In this document: positions 18,003-28,876 of the stretch, in pieces
Numbering within the stretch: the first letter of the stretch is position 1
Layout: each line of letters begins with the position of its first letter
NCBI GenBank assembly: GCA_002338715.1
Contig: DDIR01000069.1
Location: 46,993-110,992 of the forward strand
Direction of reading: 5' to 3'
Source: Phycisphaerales bacterium UBA1845
GTDB taxonomy: Bacteria > Planctomycetota > Phycisphaerae > UBA1845
Length of the DNA: 64,000 nt
Notes under the pieces: generated by a model
Told to the model about the DNA's origin: nothing
The model's database searches: none
What the model saw: the letters and a program-made list of their open reading frames with translations, nothing else
Position numbers and translations under genes: made by a program

Positions 18003-18773
18003 CTAGCCAACTCGACCAATACGAGTGGTGGCCATCCCCAGGGTTTCGTCCTGCAATGAGATCATCCGGGCGTTGAGATCGTACGCTCGGCTGACTTCAA
18101 TCATGCTTGTCAATGCAGCAATGGAATCGACCGTGGACGCTTCCACATTGCCACCGTGAATATCTGCTGTTGCCGGAATCGTCGGCGTATCACCGACCAG
18201 CTTGAACGTGCTTTGACCGGCTTTCTTTAGTGCGGTTCGATCTTCGAAATCGACGACGCCGATGCGTCCCAAGACCTCGTCGCCTTGATTTACTTCACCG
18301 TTGCGACCGATTTTGATTGAACCGATGGACGGGTCAGCGATGTTGATCGGCAAACCGTTCTGATCCAAAACGCGAAAACGTCCACCATCGGCGCTGAGCA
18401 CCATATCGCCTGCCGCGTTGCGTGCGAAACGACCATCACGCGTATAGCGCACTTCGTTGCCATCCGACACGGCAAAGAAGCCGTCGCCATCGAGCGCGAC
18501 ATCAAGCGATCGACCGGTCTGCTCAAGCGTGCCTTGCGTGAAACTCGTGTACGTTGGCCGAACCCATGAACCGCCACCAAGGTCGCTGTACGGATTCGTT
18601 TCAAACATCTTCTGTGAAGGGTTTTCGCCCGACTCGCTGCGACGCTGACGAATGACTGCAAGGTCATTCTTGAAACCAACCGTATTGAGGTTGGCCATGT
18701 TGTTGGCCGCGAGTGACTGGCGATATTCGTTGACCTGCATGCCGCCGACCGATGCCCAGATTCCGTGAGTCAT
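18003..18773 (-). CDS. flgF: Flagellar proximal rod protein FlgF
   Basis: A 256-residue rod protein with the flagellar axial N-terminus (GIWASVGGMQVNEYRQSLAANNMANLNTVGFKNDL) and C-terminus (GGNVEASTVDSIAALTSMIEVSRAYDLNARMISLQDETLG). The body has RSLDVALDGDGFFAV and YTRDGRFARNAAGDMVL. It is shorter in the middle than FlgG and lies directly upstream of it, the usual flgFG order, which supports FlgF over a second FlgG. The ATG at 18773 overlaps by four bases (ATGA) the stop of a small upstream ORF; GAGGTGAA provides the ribosome site. Confidence 0.93.
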   Translation of the reverse strand: MTHGIWASVGGMQVNEYRQSLAANNMANLNTVGFKNDLAVIRQRRSESGENPSQKMFETNPYSDLGGGSWVRPTYTSFTQGTLEQTGRSLDVALDGDGFFAVSDGNEVRYTRDGRFARNAAGDMVLSADGGRFRVLDQNGLPINIADPSIGSIKIGRNGEVNQGDEVLGRIGVVDFEDRTALKKAGQSTFKLVGDTPTIPATADIHGGNVEASTVDSIAALTSMIEVSRAYDLNARMISLQDETLGMATTRIGRVG

Positions 18774-18979
18774 GCGTTCACCTCACGATCCGCACATCCA
18801 CTTGCGACGCTTTCGCAAAGATGGTTCGCCACCCGACGATGGGCCGACTCGCGTACGAGTTGCCCGATCGCCGCGCAATCCAATGCCAACCAGTTGACCT
18901 GCGAACCATTGTCGTTCGCGAAGCCACCGATCACGTCATCGCTGACGACCGCACCAAGTTGTTGACTTCTCTTAAGCAA
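18770..18979 (-). CDS. Small ORF translationally coupled to flgF, 69 aa, unknown
   Basis: No family recognised. The frame starts at TTG (18979) behind GGAGAGG with suitable spacing, and its TGA overlaps the flgF ATG (ATGA), the same junction type seen elsewhere in this operon. The product is soluble, mixed alpha in prediction, with two Cys near the end (NHLCESVASGCADRE) and no signal peptide. It is the first ORF behind the -24/-12 promoter element. It could be a leader peptide, a small flagellar regulator or a chance frame. The non-ATG start and lack of a known family keep the confidence low. Confidence 0.45.
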   Translation of the reverse strand: MLKRSQQLGAVVSDDVIGGFANDNGSQVNWLALDCAAIGQLVRESAHRRVANHLCESVASGCADREVNA

Positions 18980-19057
18980 ACTGGCCTCTCCATCTGCGAA
19001 TCACTGAAAGCAATCTGAAGGAACACGCTGGACGCAGTTCCTCCGAGCCTCGCTAAA

Positions 19058-19073
19058 TGCAGGGGCTGTGCCA
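19058..19073 (-). promoter_or_regulatory. Sigma-54 type -24/-12 promoter of the flagellar run
   Basis: On the minus strand the sequence reads TGGCAC-AGCCC-CTGCA, matching the RpoN consensus TGGCAC-N5-TTGCA with one mismatch and keeping both the GG and GC dinucleotides at correct spacing. Transcription would start near 19046, about 67 bases before the small ORF and 270 before flgF. RpoN control of rod and hook genes is common in other phyla. No activator gene or enhancer was identified in the window. Confidence 0.6.
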
Positions 19074-19264
19074 TTGGCGTGAGCCGAAAAAAACATCTCA
19101 GCCCATGCGCCATAAATTAAGCTCAGTTCAGGACTTATGAACTTTGGATTTTTTTGAGGGGATCACTCGGGGGCATGCCGTGATCGCTACAACGCGCAGG
19201 ATACGCACGGTCGGCGGCAAGAACTGCGGGCGATCGATTTGAAAACTGACGAAATGTGCGCGTA
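19074..19264. other. Intergenic stretch upstream of the flagellar promoter
   Basis: No gene is seen. The only clear structure is AGTTCA-GGACTTA-TGAACT at 19125-19143, followed on the plus strand by TTTGGA and seven T. It looks like a plus-strand terminator, but no supported plus-strand gene lies in front of it. A second inverted repeat (GATCAC at 19161, GTGATC at 19180) follows. Both lie behind the murD stop. Confidence 0.4.
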
Positions 19265-20635
19265 TCAGCGGAGCGACTTAACCGCGGCGATGAATGCGTC
19301 GCCGCGCTCTTCGTAATTGCTGAATGCGTCGTAGCTGGGGCAACCGGGCGAGAGCAATACAACGTCGCCGCTCTGTGCGATGGTTCGCGCCTTGGCGATC
19401 GCCGCGTCAATCGTCTGCTCTGATTGAACGATCTTGGGCCGCTTGTTCTCTTCCAGCGTGCCGATCATGTCGGCCAACCGCTTTGCGGCGTCGCCGAAAC
19501 TGACGACAGCCCGCACCGATTGCCAGGTGCAATTCTTGATGCGCTCCAGTTCACTGCCGGTGTCCTTACCGCCACACAACAACACGACGGGTTCCGCAAA
19601 CGAACGAAGCGCCGTATCGATCGCTTCGACCGATGTTGACTTGGAATCGTTGTAATAGCGCACACCATCCACGCTGTCGGCGTACTGGATGCGATGGGCC
19701 AACCCGCCAAAATCTTTCAATGCCGCCCGTGACGCATCGAGTTCGACGCCCAATTGCCTTGCGATCAGCGCCGCGAACTGCGCATTCATCTGATTGTGCG
19801 GACCGGGAACTTGCAAATCGAAGTGTTCAGACAAGATGTCGGCTTTGATCGTGTGTCCTTTGTGATAACGCACAAGCGCTTCAATTCCTTTGCGCACGCT
19901 ATCGTCAACCCGACCGACCACAGCGCTGGCCCCCAGCGACATGCCACGGATCAGGTTCAGCTTTGCGTCGATGTACGGTTCGTATCCACCGTGTCGATCA
20001 AGGTGGTGCGGTGCGATGTTGGTGATGCCGACGACGGGCCAATCGCCGGTGAGATTCGGCAGTGCTTCAAGTTGAAAACTCGACAATTCCAGCACGATTA
20101 GATCGTCAGCCGTCATCTCCGTCAGGTCGCCCAGTAGCGATCGCCCGATGTTGCCCCCAAGAAATGTCCGCCGGTGGTTGGCCGACGCCTTCGCCCGCTC
20201 CGATTCCAAGATGCAATGCAGCATCGCGCACGTGGTGCTTTTACCGATCGAACCGGTCACGCCGATCATCCGCCCCGGGCATCGCTCGATGAACATCCCC
20301 ATTTCGGTCGTCCAGGCGATGCCTCGATTCAGTGCGGCTTGCACGAATGCGCTCTTGGTGCGATCGACAGCCGGACTGACAACCAGCAAGTCAGCACCAT
20401 CGAGGTCGGCAACGTCGTGCGAACCCAATCGGTATTCGATCTTCAGGTCGCTCAGTGCATTCAGCGGCGTCTGCAATGTCGCGGCGTCGGCCATATCCGT
20501 AACGAGAACGTTCGCACCTCGGCCCACCAGGAACCGCGTCACGCCAACACCACCGCCAAACCGTCCCAAGCCCATCACGACGACGCGAGCGCCGGCCAAC
20601 TGCTCATCCGAAACGTAATTCGGGATAACGTTCAT
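19265..20635 (-). CDS. murD: UDP-N-acetylmuramoyl-L-alanine--D-glutamate ligase
   Basis: Adds D-Glu to UDP-MurNAc-L-Ala in the cytoplasm, the second amino-acid step of peptidoglycan precursor synthesis. The 456-residue protein has an N-terminal Rossmann-like part (VVVMGLGRFGGGVGVTRFL), the Mur ligase P-loop GVTGSIGKST, ELSSFQLE, the NIAPHHLDRHG motif and a C-terminal domain with YNDSKSTSVEAIDTAL and LLCGGKDTGSEL, all typical of MurD. I use the ATG at 20635; GTG codons at 20644/20647 are alternatives. It lies 30 bases after pyrF and shows that this lineage makes a peptidoglycan wall. Confidence 0.95.
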   Translation of the reverse strand: MNVIPNYVSDEQLAGARVVVMGLGRFGGGVGVTRFLVGRGANVLVTDMADAATLQTPLNALSDLKIEYRLGSHDVADLDGADLLVVSPAVDRTKSAFVQAALNRGIAWTTEMGMFIERCPGRMIGVTGSIGKSTTCAMLHCILESERAKASANHRRTFLGGNIGRSLLGDLTEMTADDLIVLELSSFQLEALPNLTGDWPVVGITNIAPHHLDRHGGYEPYIDAKLNLIRGMSLGASAVVGRVDDSVRKGIEALVRYHKGHTIKADILSEHFDLQVPGPHNQMNAQFAALIARQLGVELDASRAALKDFGGLAHRIQYADSVDGVRYYNDSKSTSVEAIDTALRSFAEPVVLLCGGKDTGSELERIKNCTWQSVRAVVSFGDAAKRLADMIGTLEENKRPKIVQSEQTIDAAIAKARTIAQSGDVVLLSPGCPSYDAFSNYEERGDAFIAAVKSLR

Positions 20636-20665
20636 CGCATGCACCACCGCCCACGACTACCAGGC

Positions 20666-21577
20666 TCAAACGTTTTCGTGAATTGACTTCAGCGCGGTAA
20701 TGAATTCATCGCACGCCCGCGCCACCGATTCCTGCCACGTTGTGTCACTGCTTTCGCCTTCTTCATAGGCATAAATGACGCTGCGCGACGCATTGACAAT
20801 CGCCCCACGCCCGCCTTCATCAAAGCAAGCAGCCACTTGCTCGACCGAACGCCCTTGCGCCCCGAATCCCGGCACCAGAAAAATGCCATGCGGCATGAGG
20901 CTTCGCAGCTTGCGGGCGATTTCAAGATTGCCCGGAGCCGCCACCGCACCAATGCTACTAAAACCGGACGATCCGATCGACGACTGGCCCCACGCTTCAA
21001 CCAGGGCGGCAACTTCCTCGACCACCATGCGGTCATCCTTCAGCGTCAGGTGCTGCAACTGGGCGGCTGACTTGTTGCTCGTATGCACCAGAACGAAGAC
21101 GCCCCGACCGGTGTTACTCGCCGCCTCGACAAAGGGTAGGACGCCGTCAATTCCCAGATAACCGTTGATGGTCACAGCGTCGGGAATCGAATCGTCGTCC
21201 GCACCATCGCCAATCAAATGGGCGGCTGCATAGCTTGCACTGGAATGCCCAATGTCGCTGCGTTTGATGTCGCCGATGACGAGCAACCCGCGTTCGTGGG
21301 CATATCGAACGGACTCGTGGTAAGCGTCGACGCCGGCTCCGCGAAACGGTTCGAAGAATGCGATGTTTAGTTTGATGACGGGAACGCGATCAGCCACCGC
21401 GTCAATGACGCCTTTGGAAAACTGTTCAAGCAAATCAGCCGACCTCTTGCGATCGGCGATATCACCGCCTCGCAATGACTCCGGCAGACGTTCCAGGACC
21501 GGATCAATCCCGACGCAGGCGCACGTTCCACATCGCTCGATTCCCTGCATCAACCTGTCGGCGAATCCTTCGGCCAT
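20666..21577 (-). CDS. pyrF: Orotidine 5'-phosphate decarboxylase, type 2
   Basis: Converts OMP to UMP, the last step of de novo pyrimidine synthesis. The 303-residue length and motifs fit the longer type 2 family: CVGIDPVLERLPESL, VIKLNIAFFEPFRGAG and the catalytic Lys/Asp stretch LVIGDIKRSDIGHSS. The sequence TINGYLGIDGVLPFVE and the phosphate-gripping FLVPGFGAQG also match. The ATG at 21577 is preceded by GGAGAAAGC. It sits immediately upstream of murD, forming a two-gene operon; the shared link may be nucleotide supply for UDP-sugar precursors, but that is only a guess. Confidence 0.95.
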   Translation of the reverse strand: MAEGFADRLMQGIERCGTCACVGIDPVLERLPESLRGGDIADRKRSADLLEQFSKGVIDAVADRVPVIKLNIAFFEPFRGAGVDAYHESVRYAHERGLLVIGDIKRSDIGHSSASYAAAHLIGDGADDDSIPDAVTINGYLGIDGVLPFVEAASNTGRGVFVLVHTSNKSAAQLQHLTLKDDRMVVEEVAALVEAWGQSSIGSSGFSSIGAVAAPGNLEIARKLRSLMPHGIFLVPGFGAQGRSVEQVAACFDEGGRGAIVNASRSVIYAYEEGESSDTTWQESVARACDEFITALKSIHENV

Positions 21578-21721
21578 GCTTTCTCCATCCGTTGTCAGGT
21601 ATGTTGGTAGGCTGGCAATATAAAGGTGCGAACCGGTGCACGCAACGCACTGCCCAACGGCAATTCCAACAATCGATCCAAAATCGCTTCCGTCTGATCA
21701 CAGAGTTGCGATAATAGGTTG

Positions 21722-22852
21722 ATGGCCAAGCATGACAAAGACACCAACGACAAGTCCGGCAAGAAGGTCCGGGTCTCCCTGCGCCGAAATCGCGGCAAGC
21801 CCGCCCGCGCCAAAGACTGGACCCGCATCCATCGCGATGATGAAGACCGAGCCGCCGACGCCATCCTCGATGAAAACGTCATCTCAAAAGGCGCGATGTC
21901 GCGCAAACGGACGATCATCGAGAACGACCCGAAGGACCAGGACCTTTCCAAGGGCGTCGTCATCGCGATGCGCGGTCTGATCGCGGAAGTCGATGACGGC
22001 GAGCGCGTTTGGCCGTGCACCGTGCGTCGGGTCTTGCGCACGCGGTTGATCAAGGAGCGACAGCCCGTCACCGTTGGCGATCGCGTTTTGTTTTCCATCG
22101 AAGCCGACCAGGAAGCTGTCACCAACGAAGGCGTTATCGAACAGGTCGAACCGCGCAAGGGCATGCTCAAGCGGGTCAGCGGCAAGCGCGTGCACGCGAT
22201 CGTCGCCAACGTCGATCAGGTCATCGTGGTTACGTCAGCCGTTCAGCCGAGTCCCAAACCGCACTTGATCGATCGTTACATCGTCGCAGCCCATGCCGGC
22301 GACATCACCCCGGTCATCTGCTGCAACAAGATCGATCTCGACGAAGACGACGAAGCCAAGAACATGCTGACACTTTATGAAGGTCTGGGCTATCAAACGC
22401 TGACGACGAGCACCATCACCGGGCATGGCGTCGACCAGTTGCGCGAAATCTTCCGCGATAAGACGTCGGCTGTCGCTGGTCAAAGCGGCGTCGGGAAGAG
22501 TTCGCTGCTCAACGCACTCGATCCATCGCTCAACCTTCGCACGGCTGAGGTGGCTGACGACACGAACAAGGGACGCCACGCGACGACCACGGCGATGCTC
22601 TACAAACTGCCGTTCGGCGGGTTTGTGGTTGACACGCCGGGCGTGCGTTCGTTTGACCTTTCGGCGATTCCGCTGAACGAAATCGAAATGCATTTTGTCG
22701 AGTTCGCCGAGCACGTGCCGAACTGCAAGTTCGCCGATTGCACGCATCGCCACGAAATCAAGTGCGCGGTGATGCAAGCTGTCAAAGACGGAGCGATTTC
22801 GGAAATGCGGTATGAAAGTTATTGCCGAATGTTTGAAGAGCAGATCGACTAG
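21722..22852 (+). CDS. rsgA: Ribosome small-subunit-dependent GTPase A
   Basis: A circularly permuted GTPase that helps late maturation of the 30S subunit. Order of motifs: an OB domain (about 80-155) with VVIAMRGLIAEVDDG, then G4 CNKIDL, G1 GQSGVGKSSLLNAL, G2-region HATTTAML and G3 DTPGVRSF, followed by the zinc knuckle NCKFADCTHRHEIKCAV with Cys-Cys-His-Cys. The permuted order is diagnostic of the YjeQ/RsgA family. The first 75 residues form a Lys/Arg-rich extension, longer than in E. coli. The start is the ATG at 21722 (a TTG directly precedes it). Divergent from pyrF and convergent with nadC. Confidence 0.96.
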   Translation: MAKHDKDTNDKSGKKVRVSLRRNRGKPARAKDWTRIHRDDEDRAADAILDENVISKGAMSRKRTIIENDPKDQDLSKGVVIAMRGLIAEVDDGERVWPCTVRRVLRTRLIKERQPVTVGDRVLFSIEADQEAVTNEGVIEQVEPRKGMLKRVSGKRVHAIVANVDQVIVVTSAVQPSPKPHLIDRYIVAAHAGDITPVICCNKIDLDEDDEAKNMLTLYEGLGYQTLTTSTITGHGVDQLREIFRDKTSAVAGQSGVGKSSLLNALDPSLNLRTAEVADDTNKGRHATTTAMLYKLPFGGFVVDTPGVRSFDLSAIPLNEIEMHFVEFAEHVPNCKFADCTHRHEIKCAVMQAVKDGAISEMRYESYCRMFEEQID

Positions 22853-22855
22853 CGC

Positions 22856-22919
22856 GTAGGGTGGGCCGTGCCCACCATGTCGTTGCCATTCAAACGGCGG
22901 TGGGCACCGCCCACCCTAC
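22856..22919. repeat. 64-bp palindromic intergenic element, copy 1
   Basis: Left arm 22856-22876 begins GTAGGGTGGGCCGTGC and right arm 22899-22919 ends GCCCACCCTAC, giving a long imperfect hairpin. A second copy in inverted orientation is at 43734-43797. It lies between the convergent rsgA and nadC genes and supplies the nadC stop codon, so it may act as a two-way terminator. Similar GGTGGGC elements are common in many genomes; whether this is a REP/MITE-type element is inferred. Confidence 0.8.
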
Positions 22920-23823
22920 CGGATGCGTTCGAGCGATAAATCAATCGCCGTTGCCGAATGGGTTAGCGCACCGACGGAAATGTAATCCACGCCCGTCTTG
23001 GCAATGTCGGCGACTGTATCAAGATTCACGCCGCCGGATGCTTCCAATTTCACCTTGTCCTGAAGGTTCAACGACGCCCGCAGCGCAACGGCTTCTCGCG
23101 AATCGGCCAGCGAAAAATTGTCCAACAAGATCACATCCACACCCACGACGTTGAACAGCTGGCGGACCTGGTCAAGCGTGTCGGCTTCCACTTCGATGAA
23201 ATTGGGCGGCGGATCGATGCTCGCAACCCGGTTGAGCATGTCGAACACGACGGCTGACGTCTGCGATGTCGGTTGACTCGCGAGATGGTTGTCCTTGATC
23301 AAAACGGCATCGTGCAATCCCATGCGGTGATTCTGTCCCCCGCCGCAACGCACCGCGTACTTCTCAAGGTGTCGCCAACCCGGTGTCGTCTTTCGCGTAT
23401 CGAGAATGATCGCGTTCGTCCCCCGCACCGCATCGACAAATCGACGCGTCTTCGTCGCAATACCGCTAAGTCGTTGGAGAAAATTCAGCAAGACGCGTTC
23501 GAGCGTCAGGATCGTATTCACCGGACCAGACAGTTCAACGAGCGATGTATGCTCCGCTCCGAACGCATGGCCATCCACACCACTCGGCTGCCACGACAAC
23601 GAAACGTCCGATGCGTATTCCGCCACAATCGTTGCGGCGATCTCGCGTCCGGCGAACACGCCCGGCTCCTTGTTGATCAAACGAAACGTGCCGGTTCCTG
23701 GATCGCCAAGCAGGCTGCTGGTCAGGTCGCCACGGCCCAGGTCTTCTTCCTTGGACATTCGCGCGAGTGTTTTGGTTTGTTCGATCAGCGCATCGCGGTC
23801 GATTGGAATCAACGATCGGTCAC

Positions 23824-23827
<4 letters not shown>
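22916..23827 (-). CDS. nadC: Nicotinate-nucleotide pyrophosphorylase (carboxylating)
   Basis: Makes nicotinate mononucleotide from quinolinate and PRPP in NAD synthesis. Characteristic sequence: [102 protein letters not shown] and the final [31 protein letters not shown]. These include the substrate-binding Arg/His/Lys residues. The 303-residue length is normal. The ATG at 23827 overlaps the uvrB stop by four bases (ATGA), so it is translated behind uvrB. Its stop codon lies inside a palindromic repeat. Confidence 0.97.
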
Positions 23828-25884
<2,057 letters not shown>

Positions 25885-26291
25885 CGAATCATGCCTGAAG
25901 GTTCATTCAAAATTGTCGCAAGGCAGTATATCGATGCCGGCTGAATCGGTCCAAGGCAGGGAAAAACCACATACCAGCAAGCTGAGGAAGTCCGACCGGC
26001 CGTATTGAGCGGCTCCTCGGACGCCATGCACCGCGATTTGCCCGTGCCGCCAAACCCGACCACCGATTGCGCCGATATAGTAGCATGGTCTGATCCGAAC
26101 ACGGTCGTCGACTGCTGGCGATGGCTTCAGTGAAAGTCCTGATTTGTCTTCTGCGGAGTTTGGGTTTAAGTTCCAACGAAGCAAAGGACAATCGAACGGA
26201 CTTGACTTAAATCTGACCGAGGCAAGAATTGAAGCCCTCAATCAGGACCACAGTCAAGCAACGTGCAGAATACTTGGAAAGGAATCTGATC
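25885..26291. other. Gap of about 400 bp before a small lipoprotein gene
   Basis: No convincing gene; short frames on both strands lack ribosome sites and family features. It must hold the uvrB promoter (minus strand) and the promoter of the lipoprotein gene (plus strand), for which TTGACT near 26203 is a weak candidate. No structured RNA was recognised. Confidence 0.4.
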
Positions 26292-26486
26292 GTGAAACGA
26301 ATGACGAAACAATTCAGGCTTCTGGGCATCATCACGATGTGCGGTATGATCTTGACGAGTTCAGTCGGCTGCGTCTCGGGACGGACGTACAAAGACATCG
26401 TTGAAACGTCGGTCAAGACGGTCGCAGCCACCCTGCTTGATCTCATCATCATCGACAATCTCGAAGCCCGGGCCAACGGCAACTAG
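26292..26486 (+). CDS. Small lipoprotein, 64 aa
   Basis: Function unknown. Start is taken as GTG at 26292 because AAGGA lies eight bases before it; an ATG at 26301 and an upstream TTG at 26229 are weaker. The short basic N-terminus, hydrophobic stretch LLGIITMCGMILTSS and lipobox SVGC point to a lipidated protein anchored in the membrane. The mature part is only about 40 residues, with a single helix (KDIVETSVKTVAATLLDLIIIDNLEA). An intrinsic terminator begins 28 bases after the stop, which supports a real monocistronic gene. Confidence 0.7.
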   Translation: MKRMTKQFRLLGIITMCGMILTSSVGCVSGRTYKDIVETSVKTVAATLLDLIIIDNLEARANGN

Positions 26487-26513
26487 CGACCGGTACGCGA
26501 AACAAATAGACAA

Positions 26514-26556
26514 AGAGGCGAGCCATCGTGTTGATGACTCGCCTCTCTTTTTGTTT
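26514..26556 (+). terminator. Intrinsic terminator after the small lipoprotein
   Basis: Inverted repeat AGAGGCGAG (26514-26522) and CTCGCCTCT (26538-26546), followed by CTTTTTGTTT on the plus strand. A strong hairpin with a T-rich tail directly behind the gene. Confidence 0.85.
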
Positions 26557-26661
26557 GCATAGTCAATCAAGTTGGGGGATGTCAATCCAGACTTAGCATG
26601 GCCTCCGTCATCCCTTTGCAGGACGGGGGCTCGTCTTGACCAGGATTGGCATCGCTTTCTT

Positions 26662-26690
26662 CTGGATTCCCGCTTGCGCGGGAATGACAG
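26662..26690 (-). repeat. Short palindromic repeat, copy 2
   Basis: Reverse-complement copy of the 28-bp element at 6656-6683: on the minus strand it reads GTCATTCCCGCGCAAGCGGG followed by AATCCAG. It lies between two convergent genes. Confidence 0.75.
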
Positions 26691-26725
26691 CGATGTCGCG
26701 TCGCGACGTCAGAACTCAAAGCGTT

Positions 26726-27901
26726 CTAGTTCTGATCGTCTTCCTCGACAAGCCAGAGCTGGCGCGGAGCACGCAACTGCGTATCCGTCCCGTCAAGCGT
26801 ACGATCCGGCCCCAGGGTTCCGGACTTTGTGGCAATGTCGTCGTACGAATAGATGGCGCTGTTTTCGCGGTCAGCCACCAGTCCCGTACCATTTTTGGTC
26901 ACCACGATTCCCTGCAGGTCCGTCAGTGCAATGTTGACCGTCAGGGTGGTCGGCGTCACTGTTTCGTCAACGATGGTCGAGACATTCGGAACAATCTTGA
27001 TCGTATCGGTCGCGTCGACGATGTAGAGATTGTCCTCGTCATCAACGAAAATGTCCTCATGCTTTTCCCAGTCATTGCTGTTGAGACGCTGGGCAAACGG
27101 CGTTTCACCGCTGGCAGCACCGGGATTCGTAAAGACGAGGACTCGATTGCGATTCACGGTGATATCCCCCATGCCGTCACTGACAAACAGGTCGCCATTC
27201 GGCGCGATGAACAGTGAATCCACGGTGAATAGCGTCGGATCGAACGGGGCGCGGTCCGGCGGGCCAAACATGCGATTGGGCGGAACGTCCATATCAAATT
27301 CGTTCGCGGAAACATCATCGAACACGAGGATTCCATCCTGGGCCATGACATTGCCGACAAAGAGTCGATCGTTGACGGCGTCATAGGCCATCGCGATCGG
27401 CGACTCCAGACCGGTGTTGTTGCCTTCAACCACCAGACTCGCGGTTGTGTTGTCATCCAGCGTTGTGGAATCGTTGTACCCGACGATGCCGCCGTTCTGC
27501 CGACTAACAATCAGGCGACCCGATTCCGTCACGACGATTGAACGCGGTTGAAAGAGCGACGTCGCAGCGCCGGCATTAAGCTTTCCATCCGGGACAATCT
27601 CGCCGTTGAGTGATTCCGCACCGGTGTAGAATGTGACAGACGGACCAGCATTGTTGACGACGAACAGCATCGAGTTGTCGACATCACCGCCATTGTCACC
27701 CCCGTTGGAGTTCATGTCGCCGCCACCGCCGTCATTGCCGCCGTTATCGCCGCCGTTATCGCCTCCGTTGTCTCCCCCATTGTCACCTCCGTTGTCTCCA
27801 CCTCCATTGTCACCGCCACCGCCCATCGGTGTGCAGCCCAGCCCGCCCGCCAACCCCATTGCGAGCAACAGCGTAAGAAATCGTGTCTTCGACAAAAGCA
27901 T
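26726..27901 (-). CDS. Secreted lipoprotein with GGDN-rich linker and beta-propeller-like domain
   Basis: Function unknown. Start ATG at 27901 has AGGAG seven bases before it. A signal peptide with lipobox GLGC gives a lipoprotein. Next comes a low-complexity tract of repeated GGDN units (about residues 25-70). The remaining 310 residues show repeating turns such as RSIVVTESGRLIVSRQ, IAMAYDAVNDRLFVGN, SLFIAPNGDLFVSDGMGD and IFVDDEDNLYIVDATD, the pattern of an NHL/SMP-30-like beta-propeller. It may bind surface ligands or metals (Asp-rich), but no activity can be claimed. A smaller lipoprotein with a similar linker follows upstream. Confidence 0.75.
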   Translation of the reverse strand: MLLSKTRFLTLLLAMGLAGGLGCTPMGGGGDNGGGDNGGDNGGDNGGDNGGDNGGNDGGGGDMNSNGGDNGGDVDNSMLFVVNNAGPSVTFYTGAESLNGEIVPDGKLNAGAATSLFQPRSIVVTESGRLIVSRQNGGIVGYNDSTTLDDNTTASLVVEGNNTGLESPIAMAYDAVNDRLFVGNVMAQDGILVFDDVSANEFDMDVPPNRMFGPPDRAPFDPTLFTVDSLFIAPNGDLFVSDGMGDITVNRNRVLVFTNPGAASGETPFAQRLNSNDWEKHEDIFVDDEDNLYIVDATDTIKIVPNVSTIVDETVTPTTLTVNIALTDLQGIVVTKNGTGLVADRENSAIYSYDDIATKSGTLGPDRTLDGTDTQLRAPRQLWLVEEDDQN

Positions 27902-28148
27902 GTTGTGTCTCCTGATAGGTCGCACTCATTGCGACCTGCCCCAAATCCATACGGACCGCCCATCGGTCCCATGGTTCATTCGCGCTAAACCAACAACTTG
28001 AATTTGAATTGGTGAATCGGCCCTTATTTACAGCACAAACCAACCGCGCAGATTCGACGCGGTTCAATCATTTGAATCTTAAGCAGAATCATGGCGCAGG
28101 CGATTCGCAGTCCATCTGACGCGGGGCGCATGCGCAGAGACGCCTGTA

Positions 28149-28673
28149 TTACTCCTGGGGGACTTGAACGTTGGTTGAGAAAACGCTCAGAAAACCGTTG
28201 TTCACAACCAGATCGCAAATCGTCGGGGGGCTGACTTCGGTGAAGTAGACTCGGCGCTCGCCGTCCTCAGTGCCAAAGCGTGCACGGAACGGGCTGTTGC
28301 CAAAAATCAGACTCGTGCCCTCGACGCGCCAGTTGGCGATGCGGGTTCCGTCAGCCAACCATACCAACTCGTTGGTCGACGTATCGAACTGCATCAGCTC
28401 ACCGTCGACGTCGCGGACTTCGGTGGTGGAAAAATCACTGTCGGGGTCTTCGAACTTCGCCAGATTTGCGTCAACGTCATCACCGCCATCGTCCATGCCC
28501 GGGCCATTCGTGTTTACATCTTCACCATTGGAGTTCATGTCCGCACCGTTGGTATTCATATCCTGCGGACCGCCATCGTCACCGCCATTGTTCCCATCGG
28601 GAACCTGCGTTACGCAACCGGTCGCAAGTGACATCACCGCCAACAACATGAACAACAAGCCAAACCTGCGCAT
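28149..28673 (-). CDS. Small lipoprotein with NxNG/DGG-rich linker
   Basis: Unrecognised family. The signal sequence ends in lipobox ATGC and GGAGG lies upstream of the ATG at 28673. Residues about 22-70 are low-complexity with repeated MNTNG, MNSNG and DGGDD. The C-terminal 100 residues look like a compact beta domain: DGELMQFDTSTNELVWLADGTRIANWRVEGTSL. The linker echoes that of the 26726-27901 lipoprotein, so both may have been shaped by the same anchoring system. Outer-membrane or surface location is likely. Confidence 0.7.
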   Translation of the reverse strand: MRRFGLLFMLLAVMSLATGCVTQVPDGNNGGDDGGPQDMNTNGADMNSNGEDVNTNGPGMDDGGDDVDANLAKFEDPDSDFSTTEVRDVDGELMQFDTSTNELVWLADGTRIANWRVEGTSLIFGNSPFRARFGTEDGERRVYFTEVSPPTICDLVVNNGFLSVFSTNVQVPQE

Positions 28674-28876
28674 GAACCGATCCTCCAGTGATCCCCATCA
28701 GCCGCCAGTGCATGCCACCCCGGATGCACTTGGCTGTGGGCAACATGAGTAACGTTGTTCGCGGTTGTTGGCAACTTTGCTGTTGGATTTGATGGATAAT
28801 GGGCGAGAATCGCGAGTTCTCCACCCGGCGCGCAGGGATTCCGTTGACTGTTGGTTTACGCCCCAGGTTGGGCCTG

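Noticed and set aside
18752..19018. Plus-strand frame of 88 codons opposite the flgF start, followed by a plus-strand terminator-like hairpin
   Set aside because: No ribosome site or family features, and it is antisense to the better-supported minus-strand ORF and flgF.
19161..19185. Inverted repeat GATCAC/GTGATC after murD as a terminator
   Set aside because: On the minus strand it is followed by CCCTC and an A-run, not a T-run.
21595..22209. Long minus-strand frame opposite rsgA
   Set aside because: It is a shadow of a highly conserved GTPase gene and has no family features.
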